Source of the DNA: Riptortus pedestris
Taxonomy: Eukaryota; Arthropoda; Insecta; Hemiptera; Alydidae
DNA: 64,000 bases
Direction: 5' to 3'
NCBI GenBank assembly: GCA_019009955.1
Contig: CM032230.1
Location: 15,482,001-15,546,000 of the forward strand
Below are positions 31,341 to 42,379 of the stretch, piece by piece. The notes below the pieces were generated by a model, which saw only the letters and a program-made list of their open reading frames with translations, searched no databases and was not told the DNA's origin. The position numbers and the translations under genes are program-made. The stretch's first letter is position 1; every line of letters begins with the position of its first letter.

Positions 31341-31435
31341 TTTAACCTTACCTGTCGTTTCTAACCTTACCTTACCTTCGTTACTTTGTGAGATTTATAC
31401 AAATACGTTCTGTTCATCCGCCCCCCCCCCCTTCT
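31341..31435. repeat. Short dispersed repeat, inverted partner at 40.7 kb
   Basis: ctaaccttaccttaccttcg, ttactttgtgagatttatac, aaatacgttctgttcatc and a C-run are the reverse complement of 40665-40745 with few differences. Confidence 0.75.
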
Positions 31436-31570
31436 TTAGTTCTTGGACTACTAAAATTTGAGTTATTAAAATATAAATTATTCTTACAATTCAGAACCCG
31501 TTTCATTTGGGAATTTATTAAAATTAACTGAAAGATTTCTCATTACCGTTTGTATTTACCCACGGTGGTT
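31436..31570. other. Unassigned AT-rich DNA
   Basis: Nothing recognised. Confidence 0.4.
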
Positions 31571-31642
31571 CAGATTTCTCTATTGTAAAACTTCACATGG
31601 GAAATCTGCTTAGTTTACGCAGCCCCTGCGTGACGGACTTTT
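31571..31642 (-). repeat. Solo Family A end
   Basis: cagatttctctattgtaaaa ... cccctgcgtgacggactttt, only the AGTCCGTCACGC end with its hairpin. It may be the far side of the Family A copy cut at 23585, or an independent end. Confidence 0.75.
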
Positions 31643-32580
31643 GTTATTTTTCTATGATTTTGTTTTTATTCCACATTGTTAAACGTTGAGCCAAATCGCC
31701 TAGTTTCAGGTGCTCCTGCAGAAATGTATAATCAATTGAATGATAAATCCTGAATACCTGTTAAGTACATGTTTCATCTTATGTCGTTGGATGAGTGTGT
31801 CGATTCTAAAATTGCTTACTTACTCTGTAATGAGGATTTCATTTAAAAATGACAGTTTTCAAGTCATTTTCTAGCCTGTTACAAACCAATATGCATGCCC
31901 CATGGGTCGTGTTCGGATGAAAATAATACGTTGTGACCTTGGTCCTAAAAGTGAGGTGTCCCCCATCAATATGTATAAATATATTGTATTAAGTCAGAGG
32001 TCGTAGATACGTCATTGTGACCTATTTGCCTTGTTGAGCAGGGGTTCTAACCTCGTCGCAGCTTGTACCTACCTCTATGGCGAAATGCAACATTGTCTTT
32101 TTACAAGGAGTTTCATCTCCTAGCCTCGAGTATGTTTCAGCTGTCCTACAGTCTATATGCAAAACAGGCACCATTTTTTTCGCACTCAAAGACATATGTT
32201 TAATAACTTTGTCCGTTCCATGTTGCAAATTGGAGTTGTGTAATTTATTGTTCTGACTCGGTACATTTAGTTGGGTATACGTATCGATGATTTATACATC
32301 ATGTATGTCTTAATAACTTACACTGCAAATACCCCCTGATAAAGAGATAATTGTTAATGCACTGTTTCATAAGAGGCTGAAAACATTAAGTATAATTTCT
32401 TTTCTCTTACGTTTTGGTGCATGGCCTGAAGACATTTCATATGTGATACCCCACCGTTTTAGTAGAGACTACATATGAACGTGAAACGTAAATTTCAACA
32501 CTAACATGTAACAAACTTCTATCAGGGTTGGTAATGGATCATTTTAAAAAGAGTAAAATCCCTCCCCAAAATTTAACATT
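31643..32580. other. Unassigned DNA
   Basis: No gene, RNA or repeat recognised; small ORFs lack motifs. Confidence 0.4.
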
Positions 32581-32700
32581 TTACAAACTCGTTCGATTCT
32601 CGCAGGGGAAATGGGAATTTATTTAATTACGAACTCATTAAACCAGTAGGCATCTCGTCCCAATTATCCATGGTAGTCTAAAGTAGGCATTATTAAATAA
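32581..32700 (+). repeat. SINE fragment
   Basis: B-box-like cgttcgattctcgcagggga followed by ggaatttatttaattacgaa and cattaaaccagtag, matching the SINE at 18815-19034 in opposite orientation. Confidence 0.65.
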
Positions 32701-32744
32701 CATTAAACAACATAAATCATAGTCTGAAGAAGGATTTTCTTCAA

Positions 32745-33155
32745 AAGATGCTTCACCTTTCTTCAAAAGATGATTTTTCTTAAAATGATGCTTACACCAT
32801 GCTTCAAAAGATGCTTACACCTTGAATGAAAAGATACATCCACCTTGCTTGGAAAGATGCTTACACCCCGAATCTAAAGATGCTTACACCTTGAATGAAA
32901 AGATGCATCCACCTTGCTTGGAAAGATGCTTGCACCTCGAATCTGAAGATGCTTACATCTTGCTTCAAAAGATGCTTACACCTTGCTTGGAAAGATACTT
33001 ATACAATGCTGCAAAAGATTCTTTGACCCTGCTTGGAATGATGTTTACATTTTCCTTGGAAAGATGCTTAAACCTTATTTCAAAAGATGCGTACACCTTA
33101 CAAGAAATAACGCTAACACCTTTTTTCAAAAGTTGTTCCACTATCTAGGAAAGAT
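32745..33155. repeat. 23-bp minisatellite
   Basis: About 17 imperfect copies of a 23-bp unit such as gcttggaaagatgcttacac plus ctt, with alternating unit starts (gcttcaaaag, gcttggaaag, gaatgaaaag, gaatctaaag). Because 23 is not a multiple of 3, all three frames are used in turn and the 108-codon ORF here is a by-product. Confidence 0.9.
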
Positions 33156-33254
33156 TATTTCTTTTTCTTCGTTCTAGGCAATGTTCAATTTGTTCATGAG
33201 TATGTTATTGTTTTGAGCAATTTTGTCTCGAAGCGAATGCTCCAAAAGGATAAA

Positions 33255-33570
33255 TAAAAAATTTCATCTCGCTAGGCCTGCGTTAACTAAGCAGATTTCC
33301 TACTTGCATTTATAACACCCTTGATCTCGTCTCACTATGTATTCTATATTTATAAGTGGAAATGCGACGAGTAAAAGTGAGGGTTTACCAAAGGCTGAAA
33401 AAAGAAATCACTAATAACTTGCATAATGTTAGTGATATAAAAAATGAATAGAACAACAATTGAAGAACATCAACAACTTATCAAGATCGGTTCTATATCA
33501 TTTTTTTACCCGGCCCATAATGAAGGAGATATTTTGAAATATCGATACCCCTCCCCCTTTAACCCACCTA
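33255..33570 (+). repeat. Family A subfamily 2 fragment
   Basis: aggcctgcgttaactaagca, gatctcgtctcactatg, agtaaaagtgagggtttacc, cggcccataatgaaggag and a C-tract. The right half with TA core is missing. Confidence 0.7.
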
Positions 33571-34370
33571 TTTCTGATGCGATTTCAGACATTAAAGTAT
33601 ATAAACTTTTGAGTTGAATTAAATACATAGTTAAATATTAAGTATGTTTCCAAACACAGAAAGGCAGACTTATCTCTTGCAACAAGTAACACGAGAACAC
33701 GATTAACTTCTGTTTTCTGGTGCAGTTCCATACAAAAATTCAAATTGGGGGAGGGAAATTTCAATGAATCATTCATTGTGACGAGCTTTGAAAAATAGTT
33801 TACAAATGGCAGAAATGTTTAGCAACAGTAGCATTTCATGCAATAAGTCAGACTGGACCGTGGCATTCATTATGCAGTTGTATTAATAGGTAACAAACCA
33901 CTGACCATTAAAGTCAATAGTTTGACATTGATGTCTGGCATTTGACTATACAATAAAGCTCCTTTCTAAGGATCAATTATTGTTGTCACGCAATAAGTCG
34001 ATTCGTTGCATTTTACGATTAAATTCCTTTTACTAACGATCATTTAATTGGCAATCAGAAGTCATTAGTATATCGATAGTAGCTGAACTCCTGATCATCG
34101 ATAGTTATCTAGTGACAGCTTTATTATCAACAGGTGCTTTCTTCTCCTGACATTAATTCTATTGTCTGTACCTGGAATCCAAGGATTGGCTGATGGAAAT
34201 ACATTTTTTTTTTTGCAGATTTAGCTATTGACGTTGTACTCTGAAGCGTTTTTCAAAACATTTCCTCAATTAATGAGCTCCACTCAAAATTATATACTTA
34301 AATATACTTCGTAATTTCTGTTTGAACGTTGTAACGAAGAAATATTTTGAAATGGCATTTTGGGTTTTAT
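33571..34370. other. Unassigned DNA
   Basis: No gene found. 34215-34310 resembles a worn Family A palindromic end (tttgcagatttagctattga then tgtactc). Confidence 0.4.
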
Positions 34371-34377
34371 TTTTTTT

Positions 34378-34858
34378 TAACCAGATTTCCCTTGAGGGGA
34401 ATCAGCAATTGAGGTTGTACTCATGACGCGATTTTCGAAAAATTTCTTCAAATTCCCATCGATCCTACCTCAGGTCGTTAACGGCTGGAATCAGGTAGGG
34501 GAAGGAGGAGGAGTTAGAGGGGAGGAATTTCGAAAATTCTAAATATTTCCGTTATTATACGTCTGATCGAAAAAGTATATACAGCCAATGTTATTGAAAA
34601 TTAAATGTTCTATAAATGTTATGTACGTTTTTTTCAATATCTTGATTATTAACTGAGATATTAGCATTTTTTAGTTTTCTGCCTACAGTAAACCCCAACT
34701 CCTACTCATGCCATTGTAACAATAAGCTGTTATACTGTGAAGCACTTTATTTGAGCCCTAAATAAAAATATTGTGCTCATTGAACTTTGATATAAATGCA
34801 AATACGTGGCGCACGTGGGAAATCTGCTTAGGTAACTAAGCCCCTGCGTGAGGGATTT
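34378..34858 (-). repeat. Family A copy, subfamily 2, core deleted
   Basis: Starts cagatttcccttgaggggaa and tcagcaattgaggttgtac; goes from cgatcctacctcagg straight to gtcgttaacggctggaa, skipping the TA core; continues with cctactcatgccattgtaac and ends cccctgcgtgagggattttt. Confidence 0.8.
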
Positions 34859-34879
34859 TTTTACATTTATCTTTTATTT

Positions 34880-35017
34880 TTAGCAGATTTCCCTTACGGG
34901 AAATTAGCTATTGAGGTTGTACTCATGACGGAAATTTCGACATTTTTCTTCAAATTTCCATCGATCCTACCTAGTAGATGACGAAAATAAGGTCCGTTCA
35001 AAACTGTGTGTGTGTAT

Positions 35018-35050
<33 letters not shown>

Positions 35051-35549
35051 CTATACAGATATATATATATATAGACAGATATAGAGAGAGAGAGAGAGAG
35101 AGAGCTATCTAACTACATGTGTCCGTTACCGCTCTAGCGGTCACAACTTTTGTTTGAACGTTACCAAACTCGATATTTAGTCGTTTTATGTAAAAAGAAA
35201 GATCAAGTTCGTTAATGGCTGAAATCGGACGAGTGGGAGGGGGGTTTAGAGGGGGAGGATTTGCGAAAATTCGAAATATCTCCGTTACTATACGTCGGAT
35301 CGAAAAATTGTACAGAATAAATCTTATTGCAAACTATAAATATTGTTATATACATTTATTCTCTATCTTGAATATTAACAGAGATATTAGCATTTTTATT
35401 AAATCTTGGCGGCTATCGGACGAGTGACTTTCCCGCCAAAAGCTAGTTCGGCTGTTTCCTTAACTGCTCGGCTCTCGTGAAATTTCTCTATTTTAAAACA
35501 TCACGAGGGAAATCTGCTTAGTTTTTCAGCCCCTGCGTGACGGACTTTT
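34880..35549 (-). repeat. Family A copy with mixed TA/GA core
   Basis: gcagatttcccttacgggaa to cccctgcgtgacggactttt. The core (about 35006-35105) is TG, TA and (GA)n, showing that the microsatellite can change type. Confidence 0.85.
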
Positions 35550-35654
35550 TGAATATATGTATGTTTTGAAATAATATACGACAGTATTTCTGCATTGTAG
35601 ATGCTTTTGAACAAAACAAATTTCATGTATTTAGTAAGTAAATTTATTATTTAT

Positions 35655-35832
35655 TAACTTTACGGTGCAAAGGCTAATTGAAACTATTTGGGGCTGTCTT
35701 CAGGGATTTTATTTAAAAAGTTTGTCACTAAATAAATTTCAATTGGCCCAGGTGAGAATCTAACAGTTAACTCTAGGTTTACCAAGCGAGATAAAGACCA
35801 ACACCTTAACTCACATGGCTAACCTGAGCACC
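35655..35832 (-). repeat. tRNA-derived SINE
   Basis: Reverse complement of the SINE head: ctcacatggctaacctgagc at the right edge, cccaggtgagaatctaacag as a worn B box, and aaaagtttgtcactaaataa in the body. It lies only about 45 bp upstream of the Mpi start codon. Confidence 0.72.
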
Positions 35833-35875
35833 CAATACGTTATGAAAGAATTAATGTCTTACAATTGCTCAAAAA

Positions 35876-37189
35876 ATGGAGTTAACCGGTGTCATACAGA
35901 AGTACGATTGGGGTAAAGTAGGATATGCAAGTATTGCTGCTGTTCTCCATGGCAAGGATATTGATCCAGCAAGCCCGTATGCAGAACTATGGATGGGAAC
36001 TCATCCCAAGGGAGATGCTGTCATCAAGGAATACAATATCACATTAAGGGAGTATCTTAGTAGTCATCAGGAATACCTAGGAAGTGCCGTGGAGTACTGG
36101 AGGACACTGGGAAGTCTGCCTTACTTGTTGAAAGTCTTGTCCGTCAGGAAAGCGTTATCAATTCAGTGCCATCCTGATAAGAAGACTGCTCAAATTTTAA
36201 ACCACAAGTATCCCAAAGTGTACAAGGATCATAATCACAAACCGGAAATGGCTATAGCCCTCACTGAGTTCAGCGCAATGTGCGGTTTCAGACCGGAAGA
36301 GGAAATACAGGAATATTTTAAGGTTGTTATCGAACTGGAACATGTTATCAGCCCGAATTTGCTTGTTGCTTATCAGGTATCTGCGAGGGTTGACCTGCTG
36401 AAGAAGATATTGCTCAGTTTGGTTACGAGGAGAAAAGATGTTGTCGAGTCTGCACTTGATCAGTTTCTGAAAAGACTCGAAGGTGAAGACAATGAGATGA
36501 AGAAGAGGTGTAATTATACTCTTGTAAAAAGCCTCCACAACCAATTCCCAGGGGATTCTGGCGTCTTCTTGGCATTTTTCCTTAACCATGTGGAACTTCA
36601 TCCGGGCGAGGCAATGTACATACACCCAGGACTGCCTCATGCCTATCTATCTGGAGACTGTATCGAATCCATGGCCAACTCCGATAACGTATTCAGGGCG
36701 GGCTTGACTCCCAAACATAAAGATATAGAAACGTTCCTGGATATCGTTGTCTATCGCTCGTACAGACCTGAAGACCTGAAACTCATGCCCACACGTATAA
36801 GCCCTTTCACAGCGCATTTCCATCCACCCTTGCCCGACTTCGGTGTGTCTCATGTATCAATTCCTCTTGGAATCCAATGGGTTTCCCCTTACCACGAGTC
36901 TTGTCAGATATTCTTCGTGCTCCGAGGTGATGGAATCATTACTGGAGAAAAACTTGCCGAACCAAAACAAACCACGAATAACAAAATAGGTTATCTCGCG
37001 GGAGACAGCTGTGATTCCTTCTTAAGGCACAGTCCGCAACTCGACAATCCATCTACTACACACGACATAAAACTGAAGCAGGGGACTATAGTGTTCATTC
37101 CGTCACATAAACGGTATACTATTTCTGCTGATAGACTGCCTCTCATTTTGTATTTTGCTTATGTAAATAGTGATTCACTACGACTATAG
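35876..37189 (+). CDS. Mpi: Mannose-6-phosphate isomerase (type I)
   Basis: Catalyses reversible fructose-6-phosphate to mannose-6-phosphate conversion in the cytosol, feeding GDP-mannose synthesis for glycosylation. The 437-residue frame is unbroken and close to the human length of 423. It opens MELTGVIQKYDWGKVG, then AELWMGTHPKGD. The zinc ligands are visible: IQCHPDK (Gln97, His99), HKPEMAIALTEFSAMCGF (Glu124) and IHPGLPHAYLSGDC (His255). The substrate-side NVFRAGLTPKH block carries Arg274. The start at 35876 (AAAAATGG) is chosen because it gives the standard N-terminus; an out-of-frame ATG lies at 35854. The gene has no introns, whereas most animal Mpi genes do, so it may be an old retrocopy or an intron-loss allele. 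The intact frame and all active-site residues argue for function. An A-run follows the AATAAA. Confidence 0.95.
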   Translation: MELTGVIQKYDWGKVGYASIAAVLHGKDIDPASPYAELWMGTHPKGDAVIKEYNITLREYLSSHQEYLGSAVEYWRTLGSLPYLLKVLSVRKALSIQCHPDKKTAQILNHKYPKVYKDHNHKPEMAIALTEFSAMCGFRPEEEIQEYFKVVIELEHVISPNLLVAYQVSARVDLLKKILLSLVTRRKDVVESALDQFLKRLEGEDNEMKKRCNYTLVKSLHNQFPGDSGVFLAFFLNHVELHPGEAMYIHPGLPHAYLSGDCIESMANSDNVFRAGLTPKHKDIETFLDIVVYRSYRPEDLKLMPTRISPFTAHFHPPLPDFGVSHVSIPLGIQWVSPYHESCQIFFVLRGDGIITGEKLAEPKQTTNNKIGYLAGDSCDSFLRHSPQLDNPSTTHDIKLKQGTIVFIPSHKRYTISADRLPLILYFAYVNSDSLRL

Positions 37190-37219
37190 AAATGTGTACA
37201 TTTCACAATAATGAAATAT

Positions 37220-37225
37220 AATAAA
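37220..37225 (+). terminator. Polyadenylation signal of Mpi
   Basis: AATAAA 31 bp after the stop codon, running directly into eight A residues. The A-run could be a retrocopy tail or chance. Confidence 0.6.
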
Positions 37226-37840
37226 AAAAACCCTCTAATAGAGTTAATTTAATTTTTTTTTGTTAACCACTTCTGCTGATCGAGGCATGTATCTAAACTT
37301 GTTTAGCCAAAATATTTTATTTATTTTACGCTAATTTACTTTTTTAAAGATTTCTAAACTCTAAATAAATTCCTTTTCCCAGGCAGTATCGAACCCACGA
37401 CTCTACATTTTTCAAAAATATTCAGACATTCTTCTTATCATACATTTCTAAACTTACCCCAAATTTAATTTACATGGAAATTGATCGTACAATAATTGTT
37501 TTAATTAAGTTTAGAATGTTATGGGAATAAATAGACTGTACAAATCTTAACTGTCAAATGCCGTAGACTATTTCAATAATTGATTTTTCAATAGCTTGTT
37601 TATTCATCAATATTCTTTATTGTTCAGGTTGCCTATGCGAGTAGTACCATTAGCCTTAATTCACTTGGTAACCTAGAGTCAAGGGTACCGATTCCGCCTA
37701 GGCAATAGGAATGTAAATATTGACTCGTCCATAGTAGCATAAAGCGCCTCTGAATAAATAATATTCCCTATACTTCTTTTTATGGCCTATTCTGACTTTT
37801 TATTGCTATTTATTAATGTAGTATTTGGAATTCATGTTTT
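37226..37840. repeat. SINE fragments and unassigned DNA
   Basis: About 37340-37415 is a minus-oriented SINE piece (cccaggcagtatcgaaccca). About 37650-37745 is a plus-oriented piece (ttggtaacctagagtcaagg and ccgcctaggcaataggaat). The rest is unassigned. Confidence 0.6.
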
Positions 37841-37863
37841 AAGTAGCAATGGCCTTTACGAAG

Positions 37864-37920
37864 GGACATGAAGGGAGCAAGTAATTACTGCAAGGGGAAT
37901 TGCATGCTCTCTTCATGTCC
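37864..37920. repeat. Hairpin with 16-bp arms
   Basis: ggacatgaagggagca (37864-37879) pairs with tgctctcttcatgtcc (37905-37920) with one mismatch and a 25-nt loop. Function unknown; no CRISPR or tRNA context. Confidence 0.75.
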
Positions 37921-37949
37921 TTTCTGTCCAGTCGTGGATTGTAGGCTTG

Positions 37950-39015
37950 TCTAAGGTTGTTATTATTTAGAGTAACTTTTGTTATATACATTTTCGTCGT
38001 ATAACGAAGTTTAAATGAGTTATACACTAAATACTAAAGCGGGAATCAACGATTTTATTTGGGACAAAAGACTCAACCGAATTAAACAAATCTTGGTATG
38101 TGAATGAGCACTAACTCCTCCATGATAATAAGCTGTAACAACATTTCTAGGGACGAGCAGGAGTAGGGGTTGTAAGGGAGGATTGAAATTAAAAATAGCG
38201 ATATTTCGTTTCCTATTGGTTTTTCGGCAAATTTGAACTTATGGTTATATCCACTTTTATGATATAACAAAGTATAAACGAGATATGCATTAAACATTAA
38301 ACCGGAAGACAACAATTTTAATGGGCACCATTAATTCTTCCATGATTATAAGTTATATTACAATTTTTAAGTTTGAACGGGAGTGGGGGTTATAAGGGAG
38401 GCCTGAAATAAAAATTCACGATATTTTATTTTTTATTTGTTTTAACTTTTGTAGTAACTTTTGTTTTAAACATTTTTTCGGAAACAGTGTATGAAGCAAG
38501 TAATTTGCATATAAATATTGATAAGCTTTGAATATAAATATGAACTATAGGTATTTAAGTAAAGCAATGTTGACAACACTCAAGCTGGAGTGGAAGTTGT
38601 CCGTAGGCAGACACAGTTAATTCTAATTTCCTGTGAAATGTTGTATTTTTTTTTTTTTCTACTCGCATTTACTATTATGCATGTAATGTTATGCTTGGAT
38701 TGGTTTTAGACAGGAAATATGTATACTATACTATACCACTATAGATGAATTTAATTATAATAAATGCTATCCATGATTATGATCTGAGTAATTCAAGGTG
38801 TGCCAAATAATGGAGAGATATTGATTAGGGGATTAATTTTCATTTTATCCTCAAAATTAAAATTTCTATTCTATAAGTCTCCTATCTGACCCTTATGGGA
38901 AAACCATTAGCCCAGACGGAATGTGTAGTTGTACACATTGTAGCCTTGCCAAATAAAAATACCATCAACATTCAGACTCTAATGATTCCCGAGCGAAGCC
39001 GGGTACCTTAGCTAG
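37950..39015 (-). repeat. Family B copy
   Basis: Right end cccgagcgaagccgggtacc then ttagctag. Internal blocks tagagtaacttttgttatat, gggttgtaagggaggattg and acgggagtgggggttataag occur in two rounds, as at 6.1-7.0 kb. Confidence 0.75.
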
Positions 39016-39945
39016 TCTTGCTTATAAGTGTATAAGTGCTGTAGATATTTTTCAATGAGAGGAAAGAAAAAGATAATCTGTGAATTTTGAATGTTTTTTT
39101 TTTTTAATTTCGAAAGGGATAAGTAGATAGCATAAAACTCTGTCGAGTAAATACTTGTTCTGTAGCTTAATTTTTCAGTGTATACTTTAACATTAATAAT
39201 TATGAAGTACTATTTACTAGATTACCCTGGTCTTATAAAAATGTTATTATTATTCATATATAGATGAAACAGTAGAGATTGAGGGGAGATATAGAGGTCA
39301 GGGTGAGTGTCATGCTAGTTGAGGTGGGTCAGTAGGTTATGCTATGTAGCTAGCAATATGCTATCATGCTACTATATATCATATCATAGCTATAGAATAA
39401 TGGCTGACCTTATCACCTCTCAATCCTGGCCATTAGTACTTGTAGATATGCTAAATCTTGTTCTGGAATAAATTACTCTTGTTACTCATTGTACAATACA
39501 ATTGTAGGCCTATTTGCCAATCTCTTGCCTGGATTTCAATTTACCTCAGACTTCTAAAACTTCAATCACACCGACGGCAGGTTGCCTACTCTCTCATGAT
39601 GGATTGACATACAATTAGTGGATTACATCTATACTATTAATCACAGCATTAACAGCTCATGCTAATTCTGCCCACGTATGAGAATTGTCTCTAATCGATT
39701 GATATCTCTATGCTAGAGAGTCTTTCATGCTAATGGTAAATGGAAACCACTTTCATATCCCTCTGACCCACTCTCCGTGCAAATCAGGACTTCCTGTAAA
39801 AGTCTTCTTCCAGCCTAAATCAATTGCCAAGGCATTGGGGTCATCCGCCCAATTATAACAATTCTAAAATATGTGATCTCATGTAGGCTTTGTCATATAT
39901 ATCCCCTATCAGCATTAAAATCTTTTGATTTCTTAATTTTTTAAG
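39016..39945. other. Unassigned DNA
   Basis: No ORF over 60 codons, no known repeat. Confidence 0.45.
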
Positions 39946-39948
39946 AAT

Positions 39949-40145
39949 GGGGCTCAGCTTAGCCATGTGAGTTAAGGCTTTAGTCTTGACCTTTCTTGGC
40001 CAACCTAGAGTTCCATCGGTGATTCTCACCGGGGAGGAATTTATTTTGTGACGAACTCATTAAATAGAATCCTTAGTCCACCCCTGGCAAGAAAAGGGCG
40101 ATAACCAGTAGAATTACCTTTTTAGAGAAAAGTGGATGTTAATAA
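39949..40145 (+). repeat. tRNA-derived SINE
   Basis: ggggctcagcttagccatgt, gttaaggctttagtcttgac, worn B box around gttccatcggtgattctcac, body aatttattttgtgacgaact, and the end gtggatgttaataaat. Confidence 0.75.
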
Positions 40146-40164
40146 ATATCATACAATTTTGTTT

Positions 40165-40245
40165 TCCTTTTTAGCGTATTCCCATTAAGGGCAATCAGCT
40201 ATTGGGGTTCTACTCATGGTACTCATAAAACCTATTCGAATTTCC
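40165..40245 (-). repeat. Family A palindromic-end fragment
   Basis: attcccattaagggcaatca then gctattggggttctactcat. Confidence 0.65.
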
Positions 40246-40398
40246 CTCATGATGCCTTTATTGGTGGATGGTCTGAAGCAGAAGGCAATGGTAAACCACT
40301 GCATGTCCTTGTTACCCTCTTATTCCCTTGTTCAGTCCCATGAAATTCAGATTTACCTGTTCACGAGACCAGTTAGCAGGTGTAGCCTGTAAATATTA

Positions 40399-40410
40399 CA
40401 CACACACAAC

Positions 40411-40475
<65 letters not shown>

Positions 40476-40486
40476 ACTCACACACA

Positions 40487-40539
<53 letters not shown>
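40399..40539. repeat. (CA)n microsatellite
   Basis: About 140 bp of CA with scattered T or AA interruptions. The Thr-His and Cys-Val ORFs across it are artefacts. Confidence 0.97.
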
Positions 40540-40541
<2 letters not shown>

Positions 40542-40559
40542 TTTCTCTAAGGTTAATAT

Positions 40560-41106
40560 TAACCGAGTTATTCGGATTTTTTAGTTTTCAGCCTTTAGTA
40601 AACCCTTAATCCCACACTTGTCCAAATAAGAATAAACTGTAATAACACGAACCTCTTTATTGGGGGGGGGGGATGAACAGAACGTATTTGCATAAATCTC
40701 ACAAAGTAACGAAGGTAAGGTAAGGTTAGAAACGACATGTAAGGTTAGAAGAAGCTTCCATCTGAGCCGAGTACTGGCGGAAATGGCCGACCTAATCCGA
40801 ACTATAACCGACCACATACTTCATAAAAATGCAAATATCTCGGTTAATATTCAAGATAGAGAATAAATGTATATAACAATATTTATAGTAAATTTAATTT
40901 GCAATAAGATTGATTCTGTACAATGTTTCGATCCGACGTATAGTAACTGAGATATTTCGAATTTTCGTAAAACCTCCCCTCTAAACCCCCCATCTCTGGT
41001 CCGATTTCAGCCTTTAACGAATTTGACCTTTTTTTTTACATACAACGACTAAATATCGAGTTTGGTACCGATCAAACAAAAATTTCGACCGCTAGAGCGG
41101 TAACTG

Positions 41107-41188
<82 letters not shown>

Positions 41189-41311
41189 TTATACAGTTTT
41201 GAACGGACTTCATTTTCGTCATCTACTAGGTAGGATCGATGGACATTTGAAGGAAAATTTCGTCATGAGTACAACCTCAATAGCTGATTTCCCTTAAGGG
41301 AATTCTGCTAA
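40560..41311 (+). repeat. Family A copy, mosaic left side
   Basis: Left part has the subfamily 2 ttagttttcagcctttagta block in inverse sense and the 31.4-kb short repeat (40665-40745). From 40810 (caaatatctcggttaatatt) onward it is a regular Family A copy with TA core at about 41110-41190 and the terminal ttcccttaagggaattctgc. It lacks the AGTCCGTCACGC end. Confidence 0.8.
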
Positions 41312-41324
41312 AATCATATTTGTG

Positions 41325-41665
41325 ATTGACAGAAATTGGACTAGGAATAGGGGAGGAGAGAGAGGCAGGGGAATTCAAAAATTCAAAATATCTCTGTTAT
41401 TATGAGTGGGATAGTAAAATGTTATTGAATCAATTTTGTTAAAATATTGAAACTATTCAATTTTTGTTAGTATATTTTTTTGTAACTCATGTAATAACCA
41501 AGCTATTCGCACTTTCTTATTTTCAGGCTTCAGCTACCCCCCTCCCTCGAATCATAGGGTTTTTCCTTGGAAATAGAGAATATATGGTGAGATGAGATCA
41601 CAAGTGTGCTATACCAGCACGTGGGAAATCTGCTTAGTTTACGCAGCCCCAGCATGGTGGACGAT
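41325..41665 (-). repeat. Eroded Family A copy, subfamily 2
   Basis: Has attggactaggaatagggga, then ggtgagatgagatcacaagt, cagcacgtgggaaatctgct and gcagccccagcatggtgga at the end. Confidence 0.7.
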
Positions 41666-41689
41666 TTTTGGTATTTAGATACTTTTTAT

Positions 41690-41825
41690 CAATATACATA
41701 CATATATTTAGCAGGAGTTGGCTCCCAACTTATATTTCTACGTTAGCTCCTAAAGGAGAGGCTTTTGTCCTTTACAAGGATGTCAATAAAGCTTATTTAT
41801 TTATCTATGTATCTATCTACCACAC
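41690..41825 (+). repeat. Probable LINE 3' end
   Basis: cctaaaggagaggcttttgt, cctttacaaggatgtcaata then aagcttatttatttatctat. A terminal AATAAA followed by a TTTAT/TCTA repeat tail is a common LINE 3' end. No coding sequence remains. Confidence 0.45.
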
Positions 41826-42221
41826 ATAGAAAATTGCTGATCAAGAAATATCAGTTAATGAATACGCAATCATTAGCAGCCTCTCTGCTAATTTTTAGCT
41901 GAAAGCGAGTTCTTCAACCATCCCCTTGACCTCTTGACCGCAGAAAAAAGTATGTAACTTAATATGGTTCCAGAAGGTATAGCAATTAAATTTTGAGTTT
42001 TATTTCACGTTTTTGTTTCTTGTCCGATTCCCGTCCCATATAAAGATAAAAAGGCCTTGGGGTTTCACCGAAATTCTTCACAAATAAACAAGTGTTCTAT
42101 ATTTATGAAGCGATGGACAGTTCTTTGCCCTCGTTAACAGAAGGCCGCTCCGCTAACGATGTGAGTATTTTGAATGGAAATTATCCTAAGAAATGCTTCA
42201 GCTCGACAGCTGATTATTCGT

Positions 42222-42360
42222 TTTAGCTGATTTCCCTTAAGGCTAATCGGCTATTGAGGTTCTACACATGTCGAATTTTTTCGAAAAATATCTTCAAATG
42301 TACATCGATTCTACCCAGGAGGTAACGAAAATGAGGTCCTTTCAAATTATATATATATAC
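42222..42360 (-). repeat. Family A palindromic-end fragment
   Basis: gctgatttcccttaaggcta, atcggctattgaggttctac, gaggtcctttcaaatt and a short TA run, then a break. Confidence 0.75.
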
Positions 42361-42379
42361 GCACACACACAAATATACA

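Noticed and set aside
36197..36640. 147-codon minus-strand ORF
   Set aside because: It is an antisense shadow of the Mpi coding sequence, as is the one at 36647-36853.
40328..40609. Thr-His and Cys-Val ORFs
   Set aside because: They translate the (CA)n microsatellite on each strand.
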